Origin: Altibacter sp. HG106
GTDB taxonomy: Bacteria > Bacteroidota > Bacteroidia > Flavobacteriales > Flavobacteriaceae
Length of the DNA stretch: 64,000 nt
Assembly (NCBI RefSeq): GCF_028561755.1
Contig: NZ_JAQQTD010000002.1
Coordinates: forward strand, 490,662 to 554,661
Direction of reading: 5' to 3'
A model generated the notes under the pieces. It worked only from the letters and a program-made list of their open reading frames with translations, was not told where the DNA came from and did not search any database. This document shows positions 51,549-60,647 of the stretch, in pieces (position 1 is the stretch's first letter; each line of letters starts with the position of its first letter). Made by a program: the position numbers and the translations under genes.

Positions 51549-52757
51549 CTAATACATGGCCGCTGTTATCAGGAAAAACAAGGTGGCAAACAGCGTGGAA
51601 CTAATCCAGAATACAATGTTTAAAAATATAAATTTTAAAATTGTTATGATGCGGTTTTGCTGATAAAAATTCCGAAGTGCTTTGTAAAAATAGAAGGGCC
51701 CGATGATGGAAAACACGATCCCGCTGAACAAATTCATGTCAAGAATGGTGTCGGGTATCAAGCAGATCATCGATGCCAGAAAAACGAAACTGAAAATATG
51801 GAAGATAAAGATCATATGTTCCATATAGGTATACTTCTTTTTAGAATAGATCAACCAAAAGAACAGGGCATAGACCGGGGTGAAGAAGAACACAAAGAAA
51901 GGTGTCTTCTCGATGAGGTAATACACAAAGGCCGAAGGATTTTCCTGGATTCGTTCAAGCGCCTGAACCTTATTATACGCCCATCGATTATAGGTAGAGT
52001 TGTTGTGTTGTAAGCTGTCTAATGCGCGTTCTGAACTTTTGATCTGCGTGGTTTTATAAAAATCCCAATAGAGCTCAAATCGCGAAAAAACCCGATCCCC
52101 ACGCTGCATGGAATCAAGTTGTTCCTCCGAAATTCGTTCGTAGGTGTGGGCCTCATCTTTCTCTTTATCTTTCGGAAGAAAAGGGATATATGATTTAAGT
52201 ATAGAATCGGCTTCCTCATTCGAGTATTTCGCTTTTTGATTCCAGAGCGAATCGGCGGGAATATTATTGGCTCGAAACACCGAATCGATCGTGATTGAAT
52301 CGCGTTCCGAGAGATTGTCCAACGCCTTGGAAGGGTCGGTGAACTTGACAATGCCATCAGAATCGGGATCGTTAAAATCTCCCATCAAATTATTGCTTCC
52401 GGTAAAAGTTGCGATGAGACTTTGTAGAATAAAATAAATGATCGAGACGCTTAGAAAGAACCGAAACGGATTGGCGTACTTTAAGCGCTGTCCGTGTACA
52501 TAGTTTCGGGTGATGACTCCGGGACGAAATAGCAAGTCCTTTAAGGTATATCGAAAGCGAGAATCGTAGGTAATGATGCTCCCCAGAAACTCACCGAAGA
52601 AGTCTTTTAACGAGAGGTTCTTCGTGGTGTTCATTTGAGAACAATACGGGCAGTAGCGATTGGTAAGTTCTAAGGGCTGCCCGCAATTAAGGCATTCGGT
52701 GCCCCGATACTTACTCGCCTTCCGACTGTTACTTACAACTGGTTTGTCATCGCTCAC
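51549..52757 (-). CDS. DUF3667 membrane protein with N-terminal zinc ribbon
   Basis: A 402-aa protein. The N-terminus has a four-Cys ribbon (CLNCGQPLELTNRYCPYC). The conserved DUF3667 segment FRYTLKDLLFRPGVITRNYV with HGQRLKYANPFRFFL follows, then hydrophobic segments from about residue 107 onward. In this copy a hydrophilic stretch of roughly 160 residues separates the first membrane segment from the C-terminal ones. The role of the family is not known. It starts 58 nt downstream of the end of the Plug gene on the same strand. Confidence 0.85.
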   Translation of the reverse strand: MSDDKPVVSNSRKASKYRGTECLNCGQPLELTNRYCPYCSQMNTTKNLSLKDFFGEFLGSIITYDSRFRYTLKDLLFRPGVITRNYVHGQRLKYANPFRFFLSVSIIYFILQSLIATFTGSNNLMGDFNDPDSDGIVKFTDPSKALDNLSERDSITIDSVFRANNIPADSLWNQKAKYSNEEADSILKSYIPFLPKDKEKDEAHTYERISEEQLDSMQRGDRVFSRFELYWDFYKTTQIKSSERALDSLQHNNSTYNRWAYNKVQALERIQENPSAFVYYLIEKTPFFVFFFTPVYALFFWLIYSKKKYTYMEHMIFIFHIFSFVFLASMICLIPDTILDMNLFSGIVFSIIGPFYFYKALRNFYQQNRIITILKFIFLNIVFWISSTLFATLFFLITAAMY

Positions 52758-52815
52758 TTCGTAAAAGTAGTGAAAACTTCGTTTTGTTAATCAGTCTTGC
52801 TTCGGAAGGAGTTTT

Positions 52816-54066
52816 TTAATTATTCGTAATGTTTTCTGAATTCGCGCGGCCCATCCCAACAATACGGTCAAAGCGGGCTCCCAAATCTCTGAAGTACACG
52901 AGTACGGTGTAATCATTTTCAGTTTGCCAGTGGTTTCCGCTGATAAAACCTTCGTCAATTGTGCCATCGCGATCTACTAGCACATACTTGTAGTTGTAAA
53001 AGCCTTGTTTAAACAGACGGAAATTTGTGTAGGTATCGGTGGCTTCATCATAGCGCATCCAGGTAGACGCGTCGATACTCCAATTGTTGAAGTTTCCGTA
53101 GAGATGAATTTCCTTGTCGCCAATATCATCAAAATTTTGAAGTTTAAAGTGCATGCGTACGTATTCGGCTTCGATGGCTGGGTTTGCGACGTCTATATTC
53201 CGCACCACAAAATTTCCGTTGATATCAGGATTGTAAGTATATATTCGGTCCCTTCGGGTGCGATCGGTATAGAGATAGTTTTCATAAACATCGGTGAGTT
53301 CTATTCGGCGTACGCCATTGCTGGCTGATCGAACATCCTTGTTGTCATAACTCAAAAACTCATTCCCGCCCCAGAAAGCCGCTTCCTGATCGTAGCGATA
53401 GATTAGTTCGCTCCCTAGAGTGTACTGCGGAACTAAATCGGTGATGGCCGTTTTGAGGTTGCTGTTTTGCAGCACCAGGGTCTTTACTGTTTGCTTCGGA
53501 TTAATCAACAGCAGGTTAGGAGAGTTGATAGTGAACTGCACCACCTGCTTCGATTCTATAAACTCTAATTTTCGTGATCGTTTGATCTCTACGCCCACGC
53601 CGACCAAGTTTTCCATGATCATGAACTTCCGGGTAAACATTAATACACCATCATCATCGAACACGCTTAATAAGTAATTACCGCTTTTGGTCAAACCTCG
53701 CGTTTCCCGGTTGGGAATCGTTAAGGTGTAATGCGAATAAATTTGAAGGGCGTTCAAAGAGTTCTCATAGGTCTCTATCCGAACATCATCAAAGCCCAGT
53801 AAATATTCACCTTTACTCAAGTCGCTTGGCGACCAATCAAAATTGTGGTGGGTAATGGTGTAAAAATAATCAGCTTCATCTCCATTGATATCATCAAAAC
53901 TCAATTGCAGTCGCTCTCCAAGATTGATGATGGGCAACTGACTTTGATTGGTACCTCCTTGAAACTGAATGGTTCTTATATATTCGGGTTCTACCTTATC
54001 AATAAGTTGCGCATGTAGTTGAAAGCAAAAGAATATCGCAAGAAATGCCAAAAAGGTTCGAAGCAT
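52816..54066 (-). CDS. Type IX secretion Plug protein (DUF5103)
   Basis: A 416-aa secreted protein with a signal peptide (MLRTFLAFLAIFFCFQLHA). The DUF5103 pattern is seen in LIDKVEPEYIRTIQFQGGTN and LSFDDINGDEADYFYTITHH. The family was found as the plug that blocks the periplasmic end of the SprA translocon in the T9SS structure. It therefore belongs with porT of this window. Ig-like segments occur in the N-terminal half, and a carbohydrate-binding-like C-terminus (GNFNNWSIDASTWMRYDEA) is present. Confidence 0.85.
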   Translation of the reverse strand: MLRTFLAFLAIFFCFQLHAQLIDKVEPEYIRTIQFQGGTNQSQLPIINLGERLQLSFDDINGDEADYFYTITHHNFDWSPSDLSKGEYLLGFDDVRIETYENSLNALQIYSHYTLTIPNRETRGLTKSGNYLLSVFDDDGVLMFTRKFMIMENLVGVGVEIKRSRKLEFIESKQVVQFTINSPNLLLINPKQTVKTLVLQNSNLKTAITDLVPQYTLGSELIYRYDQEAAFWGGNEFLSYDNKDVRSASNGVRRIELTDVYENYLYTDRTRRDRIYTYNPDINGNFVVRNIDVANPAIEAEYVRMHFKLQNFDDIGDKEIHLYGNFNNWSIDASTWMRYDEATDTYTNFRLFKQGFYNYKYVLVDRDGTIDEGFISGNHWQTENDYTVLVYFRDLGARFDRIVGMGRANSENITNN

Positions 54067-54160
54067 GGTAATTTTGTTTGTGGGCTAAAGATAAACAATT
54101 TTCGTGCCGTACAAGGATGTGAAATGTTTCTCGCAACTGAGAAAATTTATGAAACAATTA

Positions 54161-54192
54161 TTGTGGGTTGCTGTCTAAAATTCATAAATTTG
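54161..54192 (+). promoter_or_regulatory. Promoter of the nqr operon
   Basis: TTG at 54161-54163, 21 nt, then TAAATTTG at 54185-54192. This is a full match to the Bacteroidota consensus. The nqrA ATG lies 65 nt downstream. Confidence 0.7.
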
Positions 54193-54257
54193 CACACCCG
54201 AAAATTGGGCGTAGACCCTTCGGGAAAAAAGTTATTGAGTAGTAACACATGTATCCT

Positions 54258-55610
54258 ATGTCCAAAGACATTAAGATTAAAAAAGGTCTTAACATCAAAT
54301 TAAAAGGCGAAGCGGATAAAACACTTTCCAAAGCACCACGCTCCCGTACTTTTGTTATTCGACCTTCCGACTTTCATCTGGTCACTCCAAAAATGGTCAT
54401 TAAAGAAGGAACTAGCATTCAAGCTGGAGACACGCTTTTTTATTCCAAAAATGACGAAGCGATCAAATTCGCTTCTCCCGTGAGTGGCACGTTAGCCAAG
54501 ATAGAACGTGGCGCAAAACGAGTCATTACCGCTGTGGAAATCGAGGCAGACACCCAAGATTCATTTAAGGAATTTGGAACTACAGATGTCGCTTCGGCTA
54601 CTGCTGATGCGATCAAAGAGCGCTTGTTAGAGAGCGGTTGCTGGCCTTTTATCAAGCAACGGCCCTACGATGTGATCGCCGACCCGGAAACCAGTCCACG
54701 AGATATTTTTATTTCAGCCTATACCACCGCGCCCTTGGCAGCCGATGTAGATTTTTCGCTTCGCGGAAAGGAAATGGAGTTGCAAGCAGCGGTTACGGCA
54801 CTTCGCAAACTAACAGATGGAAACGTACATGTAACCATCGCAAAAAGTGGAACCTCTCCTTTTGAAGGATTAAAAGATATTGAACTGCACAAGGCTACAG
54901 GGCCGCATCCCGCCGGAAACGTAGGAACGCAAATCGCTAAGATCGCTCCGGTGAATAAAGGAGAAACGGTTTGGACGGTTGCTGCGCAAGATTTAGTGAT
55001 TATTGGGGAGTTGCTACTCACTGGTAAATTCAATGCAGAACGCGTCGTGGCGCTCGTAGGATCTTCTGTAAAGACTCCAAAATACTACACCACGCGCATC
55101 GGATCGGAAGTGTCAACCTTTATGTACGATTCGGGACTTTCCGAAGAGAATGTACGCGTCATCAGTGGCGATGTGCTTACGGGAGATGAAATTTCTCCAA
55201 AGGGGCATTTAGGATTCTATCACAATACCGTATCGGTGATTCCGGAGGGTGACGATTATGAGTTCTTTGGATGGAACAAACCGGTATTCAACAAAGTATC
55301 TACCACGAGAGCCCTTACGTTCTCCTGGATGAATCCAAATAAGAAATACGAATTAGATACCAATACCAACGGAGAGCATCGCGCCTTTGTGGTGACGGGA
55401 AATTACGAAGAAGTATTTCCGCTGGACATCTATCCACTACAATTGCTCAAGGCTTGTATGGTACAAGATTTGGATCAAATGGAAGCCTTGGGGATGTACG
55501 AAGTAGCCCCGGAAGATTTCGCGTTAACAGAATTTATCTGTATTTCCAAACAACCGCATCAGAAAATAATTCGTAACGGCTTGGACCTTATGTACAAAGA
55601 AATAGGATAA
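54258..55610 (+). CDS. nqrA: Na+-translocating NADH:quinone reductase subunit A
   Basis: A 450-aa cytoplasmic subunit starting MSKDIKIKKGLNIKLKGEAD at 54258. The three codons upstream in the open frame are not used by the family. Family stretches: VIRPSDFHLVTPKMVIKEGT, VALVGSSVKTPKYYTTRIGS and a long C-terminal part. It contributes to quinone binding of the Na+ pump, which moves sodium outward as NADH is oxidised by the menaquinone pool. Heads a six-gene operon with gaps of 0-4 nt. Confidence 0.96.
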   Translation: MSKDIKIKKGLNIKLKGEADKTLSKAPRSRTFVIRPSDFHLVTPKMVIKEGTSIQAGDTLFYSKNDEAIKFASPVSGTLAKIERGAKRVITAVEIEADTQDSFKEFGTTDVASATADAIKERLLESGCWPFIKQRPYDVIADPETSPRDIFISAYTTAPLAADVDFSLRGKEMELQAAVTALRKLTDGNVHVTIAKSGTSPFEGLKDIELHKATGPHPAGNVGTQIAKIAPVNKGETVWTVAAQDLVIIGELLLTGKFNAERVVALVGSSVKTPKYYTTRIGSEVSTFMYDSGLSEENVRVISGDVLTGDEISPKGHLGFYHNTVSVIPEGDDYEFFGWNKPVFNKVSTTRALTFSWMNPNKKYELDTNTNGEHRAFVVTGNYEEVFPLDIYPLQLLKACMVQDLDQMEALGMYEVAPEDFALTEFICISKQPHQKIIRNGLDLMYKEIG

Positions 55611-55614
55611 TGCT

Positions 55615-56814
55615 ATGGGATTGAAACAGAAATTACATACGCTTAAAGAAAAATACAAAGGCAAAAAGATGGCTCCGGCTTTCAATGCCTTACACACGTT
55701 TTTATACCTGCCCAATGAAACTACCCATGGGGGAACTCATATTAAAGTAGCAGACGATCTAAAGCGAACCATGAATACGGTGATCTTGGCGTTAGTGCCT
55801 TGTTTGATCTTCGGAATATTCAATGCCGGATATCAGCATTACGCAGCCATCGATGAAACACTTCGCGCTAATCCTTGGGCGAATTTCATTACGTGGGACA
55901 ACTTCATCATGGGATGCTGGACCGTGCTTCCACTGGTCATCGTTTCCTACGGAGTAGGATTGGCGATCGAATTCTTATTTGCCGTGATCAAAGGGCATGA
56001 AGTAGAAGAAGGGTATTTGGTTACGGGCATGTTAGTTCCCTTGATCGTGCCGGTAGACCTTCCGCTTTGGATGCTCGCCGTGGCGGTTGCTTTTGGTGTC
56101 GTTATCGGAAAAGAAGTTTTTGGAGGTACCGGAATGAATATTCTCAATCCGGCGCTGACCATCCGTGCCTTCCTGTTCTTTGCATATCCAACCTGGATGA
56201 GTGGTGATAAGGTGTGGGTGCATCAAGCTGTTGAGCGTGCCGGGACACCAGACGCCATTTCCGGAGAGACGATTTTAGGAAGTTACGCACAAAATCAGGA
56301 TGTGGTGTACAGCCTAAGCGACATGTTCTACGGGTTTATTCCTGGTTCGGTAGGAGAAACATCAAAAATATTAATCATCTTGGGAGCAGCTATCTTGATC
56401 TTTACAAAGATCGGGAGTTGGCGCATCATTTTTAGTACGCTTGTAGGAGCCTTGACCATGGGCTTGATCTTCAATGGAGTGGTAGAAGCCGGATGGATTG
56501 GAGAATCGTCTAAATTTTGGGGCTTGATGAACGTACCGTTCTGGCAACATTTAATTATTGGTAGCATTTTGTTTGGTGCCGTCTATATGGCAACCGATCC
56601 CGTAACAGCTTCTCAAACTAACAAGGGAAAATGGATTTATGGGTTCTTAATCGGATTGATTTCCATATTAATTAGGGTGTTCAACCCAGCCTATCCTGAA
56701 GGTGTGTTCTTGGCAATTTTGTTGATGAATGTATTTGCGCCAACCATCGATCACTACGTGCTGCAAGGAAACATCAAAAAAAGAATGAAACGTCTAAAAG
56801 TTAAAACAGCGTAA
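55615..56814 (+). CDS. nqrB: Na+-translocating NADH:quinone reductase subunit B
   Basis: A 399-aa membrane subunit with about ten hydrophobic segments that carries covalent FMN and riboflavin. Signature: GGTGMNILNPALTIRAFLFF. The FMN-attachment Thr appears as Thr219 in DAISGETILG, where the usual SGAT is SGET. That substitution next to the modified Thr is noteworthy. The N-terminus is polar with a helical extension. It is the main sodium-path subunit of the complex. Confidence 0.95.
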   Translation: MGLKQKLHTLKEKYKGKKMAPAFNALHTFLYLPNETTHGGTHIKVADDLKRTMNTVILALVPCLIFGIFNAGYQHYAAIDETLRANPWANFITWDNFIMGCWTVLPLVIVSYGVGLAIEFLFAVIKGHEVEEGYLVTGMLVPLIVPVDLPLWMLAVAVAFGVVIGKEVFGGTGMNILNPALTIRAFLFFAYPTWMSGDKVWVHQAVERAGTPDAISGETILGSYAQNQDVVYSLSDMFYGFIPGSVGETSKILIILGAAILIFTKIGSWRIIFSTLVGALTMGLIFNGVVEAGWIGESSKFWGLMNVPFWQHLIIGSILFGAVYMATDPVTASQTNKGKWIYGFLIGLISILIRVFNPAYPEGVFLAILLMNVFAPTIDHYVLQGNIKKRMKRLKVKTA

Positions 56815-56816
56815 GC

Positions 56817-57566
56817 ATGGCAATTGATACGGACAAAAATAGTTATACCATCATTTTCGCCGTGATCATGGTGGTTGTGGTAGGATCGCTCTTGGCAGGT
56901 TTTGCAAGCGGACTAAAACCTACCATTAAAGAAAATGAACAGCGCGAGAAACAGCAGAACATTCTCTACGCCATGGGCGTGAACAATAATGATCCTGACG
57001 ACAGCAGTGTGGCGTTTATTCAGGAAGATGTGGAGGCTACCTTCAAAGAGTATATCACCAAACAATTGGTGATTCAAGATGGAGAAGTCACAGAAGATGA
57101 CCAGGCCTATCTGATCGATATTAAGAAAGAAGAAACCAAAGCAAAAGATCCCGAATACAAACGCCGCCTACCGCTGATGGTGGGTGAAAAAGACGGAAAA
57201 GAGGTCTATGTAATGCCCGTGCGTGGAAAAGGACTCTGGGACGCGATCTGGGGTTTTGTTGCCGTGGACAAGAGCATGACAATTACTGGGGTGTATTTCG
57301 ATCACAAGGGAGAAACGCCGGGACTGGGTGCAGAAATCAAACAGCGTTATTTTATGGACGACTTCACAGGAGAAAGTTTCTTAAATGGAGGCGCTTTTAA
57401 AGGAATTGATGTTGCCAAAGGAAATAACGACCCAAACAATACAGATACTTCCGATAACGAAGTAGACGCCCTCGCAGGTGCTACGATTACCGGTGATGGT
57501 GTAACGGCTATGCTTCGGAAAGATATCAAGATGTACGTACCCTATTTTCAATCCTTAAATCAATAA
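56817..57566 (+). CDS. nqrC: Na+-translocating NADH:quinone reductase subunit C
   Basis: A 249-aa subunit anchored by one N-terminal helix (IIFAVIMVVVVGSLLAGFAS) with a periplasmic FMN domain. The FMN is attached to Thr223 in DALAGATITGDGV, close to the family's SGAT motif with Ala at the first place. The family segment GLWDAIWGFVAVDKSMTITG and the stretch GVYFDHKGETPGLGAEI are also present. It transfers electrons between NqrB and the others. Confidence 0.95.
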   Translation: MAIDTDKNSYTIIFAVIMVVVVGSLLAGFASGLKPTIKENEQREKQQNILYAMGVNNNDPDDSSVAFIQEDVEATFKEYITKQLVIQDGEVTEDDQAYLIDIKKEETKAKDPEYKRRLPLMVGEKDGKEVYVMPVRGKGLWDAIWGFVAVDKSMTITGVYFDHKGETPGLGAEIKQRYFMDDFTGESFLNGGAFKGIDVAKGNNDPNNTDTSDNEVDALAGATITGDGVTAMLRKDIKMYVPYFQSLNQ

Positions 57567-57569
57567 GAA

Positions 57570-58217
57570 ATGGGATTACTTTCAAAAAAAGACAGCAAAC
57601 TCATATTAGATCCCTTAGCGGATAACAACCCGATTACTATTCAGGTATTGGGAATTTGTTCTGCACTGGCGATTACGGCACAGCTGAAGCCTTCCATTGT
57701 GATGGCCATCTCAGTATTGTTCGTAATGGGAGTAGGGAATATTGTGATCTCCTTGATGCGGAATATCATTCCGTCAAAAATTCGAATCATTGTTCAGTTG
57801 GTCGTGGTTGCGACCCTGGTAATTATTGTGGATCAAGTACTGAAAGCCTTTGCCTATGAATTGAGTAAGGAACTTTCGGTGTTCATTGGACTTATCATTA
57901 CAAACTGTATCATCATGGGGCGTTTTGAAGCCTTCGCTTTAGGAAACGGTGTTTGGCGCTCGTTCCTGGATGGTATCGGAAATGCCGCCGGATACGGTGT
58001 CATCTTGATAATCGTTGGGTTTTTCCGCGAGTTATTGGGAAGCGGAACGCTTTTCGGATTCAAAGTACTGGGCGATCCTGTAGCCAAAACAGGCTTATAC
58101 GCCATTGGATACGAGAACAACGGATTTATGGTATTGCCTCCCATGGCCTTGATTGTGGTGGGAATTATCATCTGGGTGCAGCGTAGCAAGAATAAAGACC
58201 TCATTGAAGAAAACTAA
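57570..58217 (+). CDS. nqrD: Na+-translocating NADH:quinone reductase subunit D
   Basis: A 215-aa membrane subunit with six hydrophobic segments. The symmetric NqrD/NqrE/RnfA fold is shown by VFIGLIITNCIIMGRFEAFA with its conserved Cys, and by GVILIIVGFFRELLGSGTLF. NqrD and NqrE form an inverted pair that binds an iron centre between them, which in this family is held by conserved Cys residues. The gap to nqrE is 3 nt. Confidence 0.95.
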   Translation: MGLLSKKDSKLILDPLADNNPITIQVLGICSALAITAQLKPSIVMAISVLFVMGVGNIVISLMRNIIPSKIRIIVQLVVVATLVIIVDQVLKAFAYELSKELSVFIGLIITNCIIMGRFEAFALGNGVWRSFLDGIGNAAGYGVILIIVGFFRELLGSGTLFGFKVLGDPVAKTGLYAIGYENNGFMVLPPMALIVVGIIIWVQRSKNKDLIEEN

Positions 58218-58220
58218 GAC

Positions 58221-58958
58221 ATGGAGCATTTAGAATTATTTTTTAAGTCGGTTTTTGTAGACAACATGGTATTCGCCTATTTCTTGGGAATGTGCTCGTA
58301 TTTGGCCGTTTCGAAGAAAGTGAGCACTGCCGTAGGATTAGGGGCGGCTGTAATCTTTGTATTAACAGTAACGGTGCCTATTAACTGGTTGTTAGATCAA
58401 TATATATTGCAGGAAGGGGCGCTAACTTGGTTAGGGCCAGAATACGCCACTTACGACCTTAGCTTTTTGTCGTTTATTCTTTTCATTGCTACTATCGCTA
58501 CCATGGTACAATTAGTAGAGATCATTGTAGAGAAATTTTCGCCTTCCTTATATAATAGTCTCGGTATTTTTTTGCCACTTATCGCGGTAAACTGTGCTAT
58601 TTTGGGAGGATCGCTTTTCATGCAGTCGCGTGAGATCGCCAGTTTTGGTTTGGCCTTAAACTACGGGTTTAGTAGTGGTATTGGTTGGTTCTTAGCGATA
58701 TTAGCCATTGCGGCCATTCGTGAAAAAATACGATACAGCAATGTTCCTGCACCCCTACGTGGTTTGGGAATTACATTTATCATTACCGGACTCATGGCCA
58801 TTGGGTTTATGAGCTTCGGAGGAATGCTAACCGGAGGTGACGAAGAAACCCCCTCCTTAGACAGTCAGCCTGAAAATATCGGGATGGAGCTTCCGAAAGA
58901 AAATACAGAAGAAACAACCGAAACCGCAACCGTTTCATCAACTATAACAGCACAATAG
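58221..58958 (+). CDS. nqrE: Na+-translocating NADH:quinone reductase subunit E
   Basis: A 245-aa membrane subunit with six hydrophobic segments. The family features are [20 protein letters not shown] and [21 protein letters not shown] conserved Cys near each half supports the iron site shared with NqrD. The last 45 residues are polar and acidic ([19 protein letters not shown] onward), longer than in enterobacterial NqrE, and appear lineage-specific. Confidence 0.95.
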   Translation: MEHLELFFKSVFVDNMVFAYFLGMCSYLAVSKKVSTAVGLGAAVIFVLTVTVPINWLLDQYILQEGALTWLGPEYATYDLSFLSFILFIATIATMVQLVEIIVEKFSPSLYNSLGIFLPLIAVNCAILGGSLFMQSREIASFGLALNYGFSSGIGWFLAILAIAAIREKIRYSNVPAPLRGLGITFIITGLMAIGFMSFGGMLTGGDEETPSLDSQPENIGMELPKENTEETTETATVSSTITAQ

Positions 58959-58959
58959 T

Positions 58960-60267
58960 ATGTTCTTAGCAGCTAGCACATTAGGGGTCGTCGTAGCAAC
59001 TGTAGTGGCCTTTTTGGTTCTTATCCTTTTATTGGTATCACTGTTGTTGTTCACCAAACAAAAGTTATCTCCGTCTGGGCCCGTTACGATCACCATTAAC
59101 GAAGAAAAGAAAATCGAAGTTCCTTCAGGAGGAACTCTGCTTTCTACCTTGGGAAGTAAAAAAATCTTTTTGCCCTCAGCTTGTGGAGGTGGTGGTACTT
59201 GTATTCAATGTGAATGTCACGTACTCGAAGGAGGGGGAGAAGCCCTTCCTACAGAGACGCCTCACTTCACTCGTAAAGAATTAAAAGAAGGAGCCCGACT
59301 TTCCTGTCAGGTGAAGGTGAAACAGGATATGAATATTCATATTCCTGAAGAAGTCTTCGGAATTAAAAAGTGGGAAGCCACCGTGGTTCGTAATTATAAC
59401 GTTGCTTCCTTTATTAAGGAATTCGTAGTAGAGATACCAGAAGATATGAATTATAAGGCAGGTGGATATATTCAAATTGAAATTCCGCCTTGCGAAATCA
59501 AATACGAAGATATAGACATCACGGCGCACCCCGAAGAGCATGATACTCCGGATAAATTTCAAGCCGAGTGGGATAAGTTCAATCTTTGGCCTTTGGTAAT
59601 GAAGAATACCGAAGTGGTAGAACGCGCCTATTCTATGGCTTCGTATCCTGCCGAAGGGCGCGAAATCATGCTAAATGTTCGTATTGCAACACCACCATGG
59701 GATCGCGATAAAAACCAATGGATGAGTGTAAACCCTGGGATTGCTTCCTCTTATATCTTCAATTGTAAAGAGGGTGATAAAGTAACCATTTCCGGGCCCT
59801 ACGGAGAATTCTTCATTAACGAAAGTGAAGCCGAAATGTTATACGTAGGGGGTGGTGCCGGTATGGCGCCCATGCGATCGCATTTATATCATTTGTTCAA
59901 AACATTAAAAACTGGAAGAAAAGTAACCTATTGGTACGGAGGGCGTTCAAAACGTGAACTATTCTACATCGAGCATTTCCGTGCGCTAGAACGTGATTTC
60001 CCGAATTTCAAGTTTTATCTAGCACTTTCAGAACCGTTGGAAGAAGACAATTGGAAAGTGAAAGAGGATATTGATGCGGAAGGGGATGGCTTTGTTGGGT
60101 TTATCCACCAGGTGGTGATCGATAACTATTTAAACCACCACGAGGCTCCAGAAGATATAGAATTGTATTTCTGTGGTCCTCCTTTGATGAACCAGGCGGT
60201 TCAGAAGATGGGAGAAGACTTCGGTATTCCAGATGAAAATATCCGATTTGATGATTTTGGTGGCTAA
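58960..60267 (+). CDS. nqrF: Na+-translocating NADH:quinone reductase subunit F
   Basis: A 435-aa subunit: one N-terminal membrane helix (residues 4-27), a 2Fe-2S ferredoxin domain with Cys in [17 protein letters not shown] and a later SCQVKV, an FAD-binding domain ([14 protein letters not shown] with the RxYS motif) and an NADH-binding domain ([32 protein letters not shown]). It takes electrons from NADH into the pump. It closes the operon and is followed by a terminator. Confidence 0.96.
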   Translation: MFLAASTLGVVVATVVAFLVLILLLVSLLLFTKQKLSPSGPVTITINEEKKIEVPSGGTLLSTLGSKKIFLPSACGGGGTCIQCECHVLEGGGEALPTETPHFTRKELKEGARLSCQVKVKQDMNIHIPEEVFGIKKWEATVVRNYNVASFIKEFVVEIPEDMNYKAGGYIQIEIPPCEIKYEDIDITAHPEEHDTPDKFQAEWDKFNLWPLVMKNTEVVERAYSMASYPAEGREIMLNVRIATPPWDRDKNQWMSVNPGIASSYIFNCKEGDKVTISGPYGEFFINESEAEMLYVGGGAGMAPMRSHLYHLFKTLKTGRKVTYWYGGRSKRELFYIEHFRALERDFPNFKFYLALSEPLEEDNWKVKEDIDAEGDGFVGFIHQVVIDNYLNHHEAPEDIELYFCGPPLMNQAVQKMGEDFGIPDENIRFDDFGG

Positions 60268-60290
60268 TCACTAAACCGTACAACGATCAT

Positions 60291-60313
60291 AAACGCTCCC
60301 TTGGGAGCGTTTT
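60291..60313 (+). terminator. Terminator of the nqr operon
   Basis: AAACGCTC, loop CCCTTGG-like centre, GAGCGTTT, then a T run. It lies 24 nt after the nqrF stop. Confidence 0.8.
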
Positions 60314-60647
60314 TTTATGGTAAGGCTTAAAAATATTATGATTTAATTAAGAAAAATGCCGATAAATAGTTGCATAAAATCGATTAAGTGTTATTTTTGA
60401 CCTGTTAATAGCTACTTACTAGCCCCTAAATCTTTGTGTAACCAAAATCCAAATACCTCTTATACCAGTCCCCACCTGGGTTAATTAAATAACAAACTCG
60501 AAATATTTTAGCTATGTGTTGGTGTTGGAAATCCACTCTTAACACCCATATAATTTTAACAAATTGAAAATGAGACTTGTAGTTGCATTGTCTTAATAAT
60601 ATGTTAAATTAGTAGCCTATAGAGAGAACTAATCCATCTAATTAACT
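60314..60647 (+). promoter_or_regulatory. 334-nt A/T-rich leader with a consensus promoter, upstream of the M36 gene
   Basis: No gene of normal size is seen here. TTG at 60370-60372, 19 nt, then TATTTTTG at 60392-60399 fits the Bacteroidota promoter consensus fully. That would leave a leader of about 240 nt before the ATG at 60648. The leader has two tiny frames, including an 8-codon one (MRLVVALS) starting with the ATG near 60570. Their translation is unproven. Confidence 0.5.

Noticed and set aside
60500..60640. Leader peptides upstream of the M36 gene
   Set aside because: The frames are 8 and 17 codons, without conservation data or a run of regulatory codons, so they are noted only as part of the leader.
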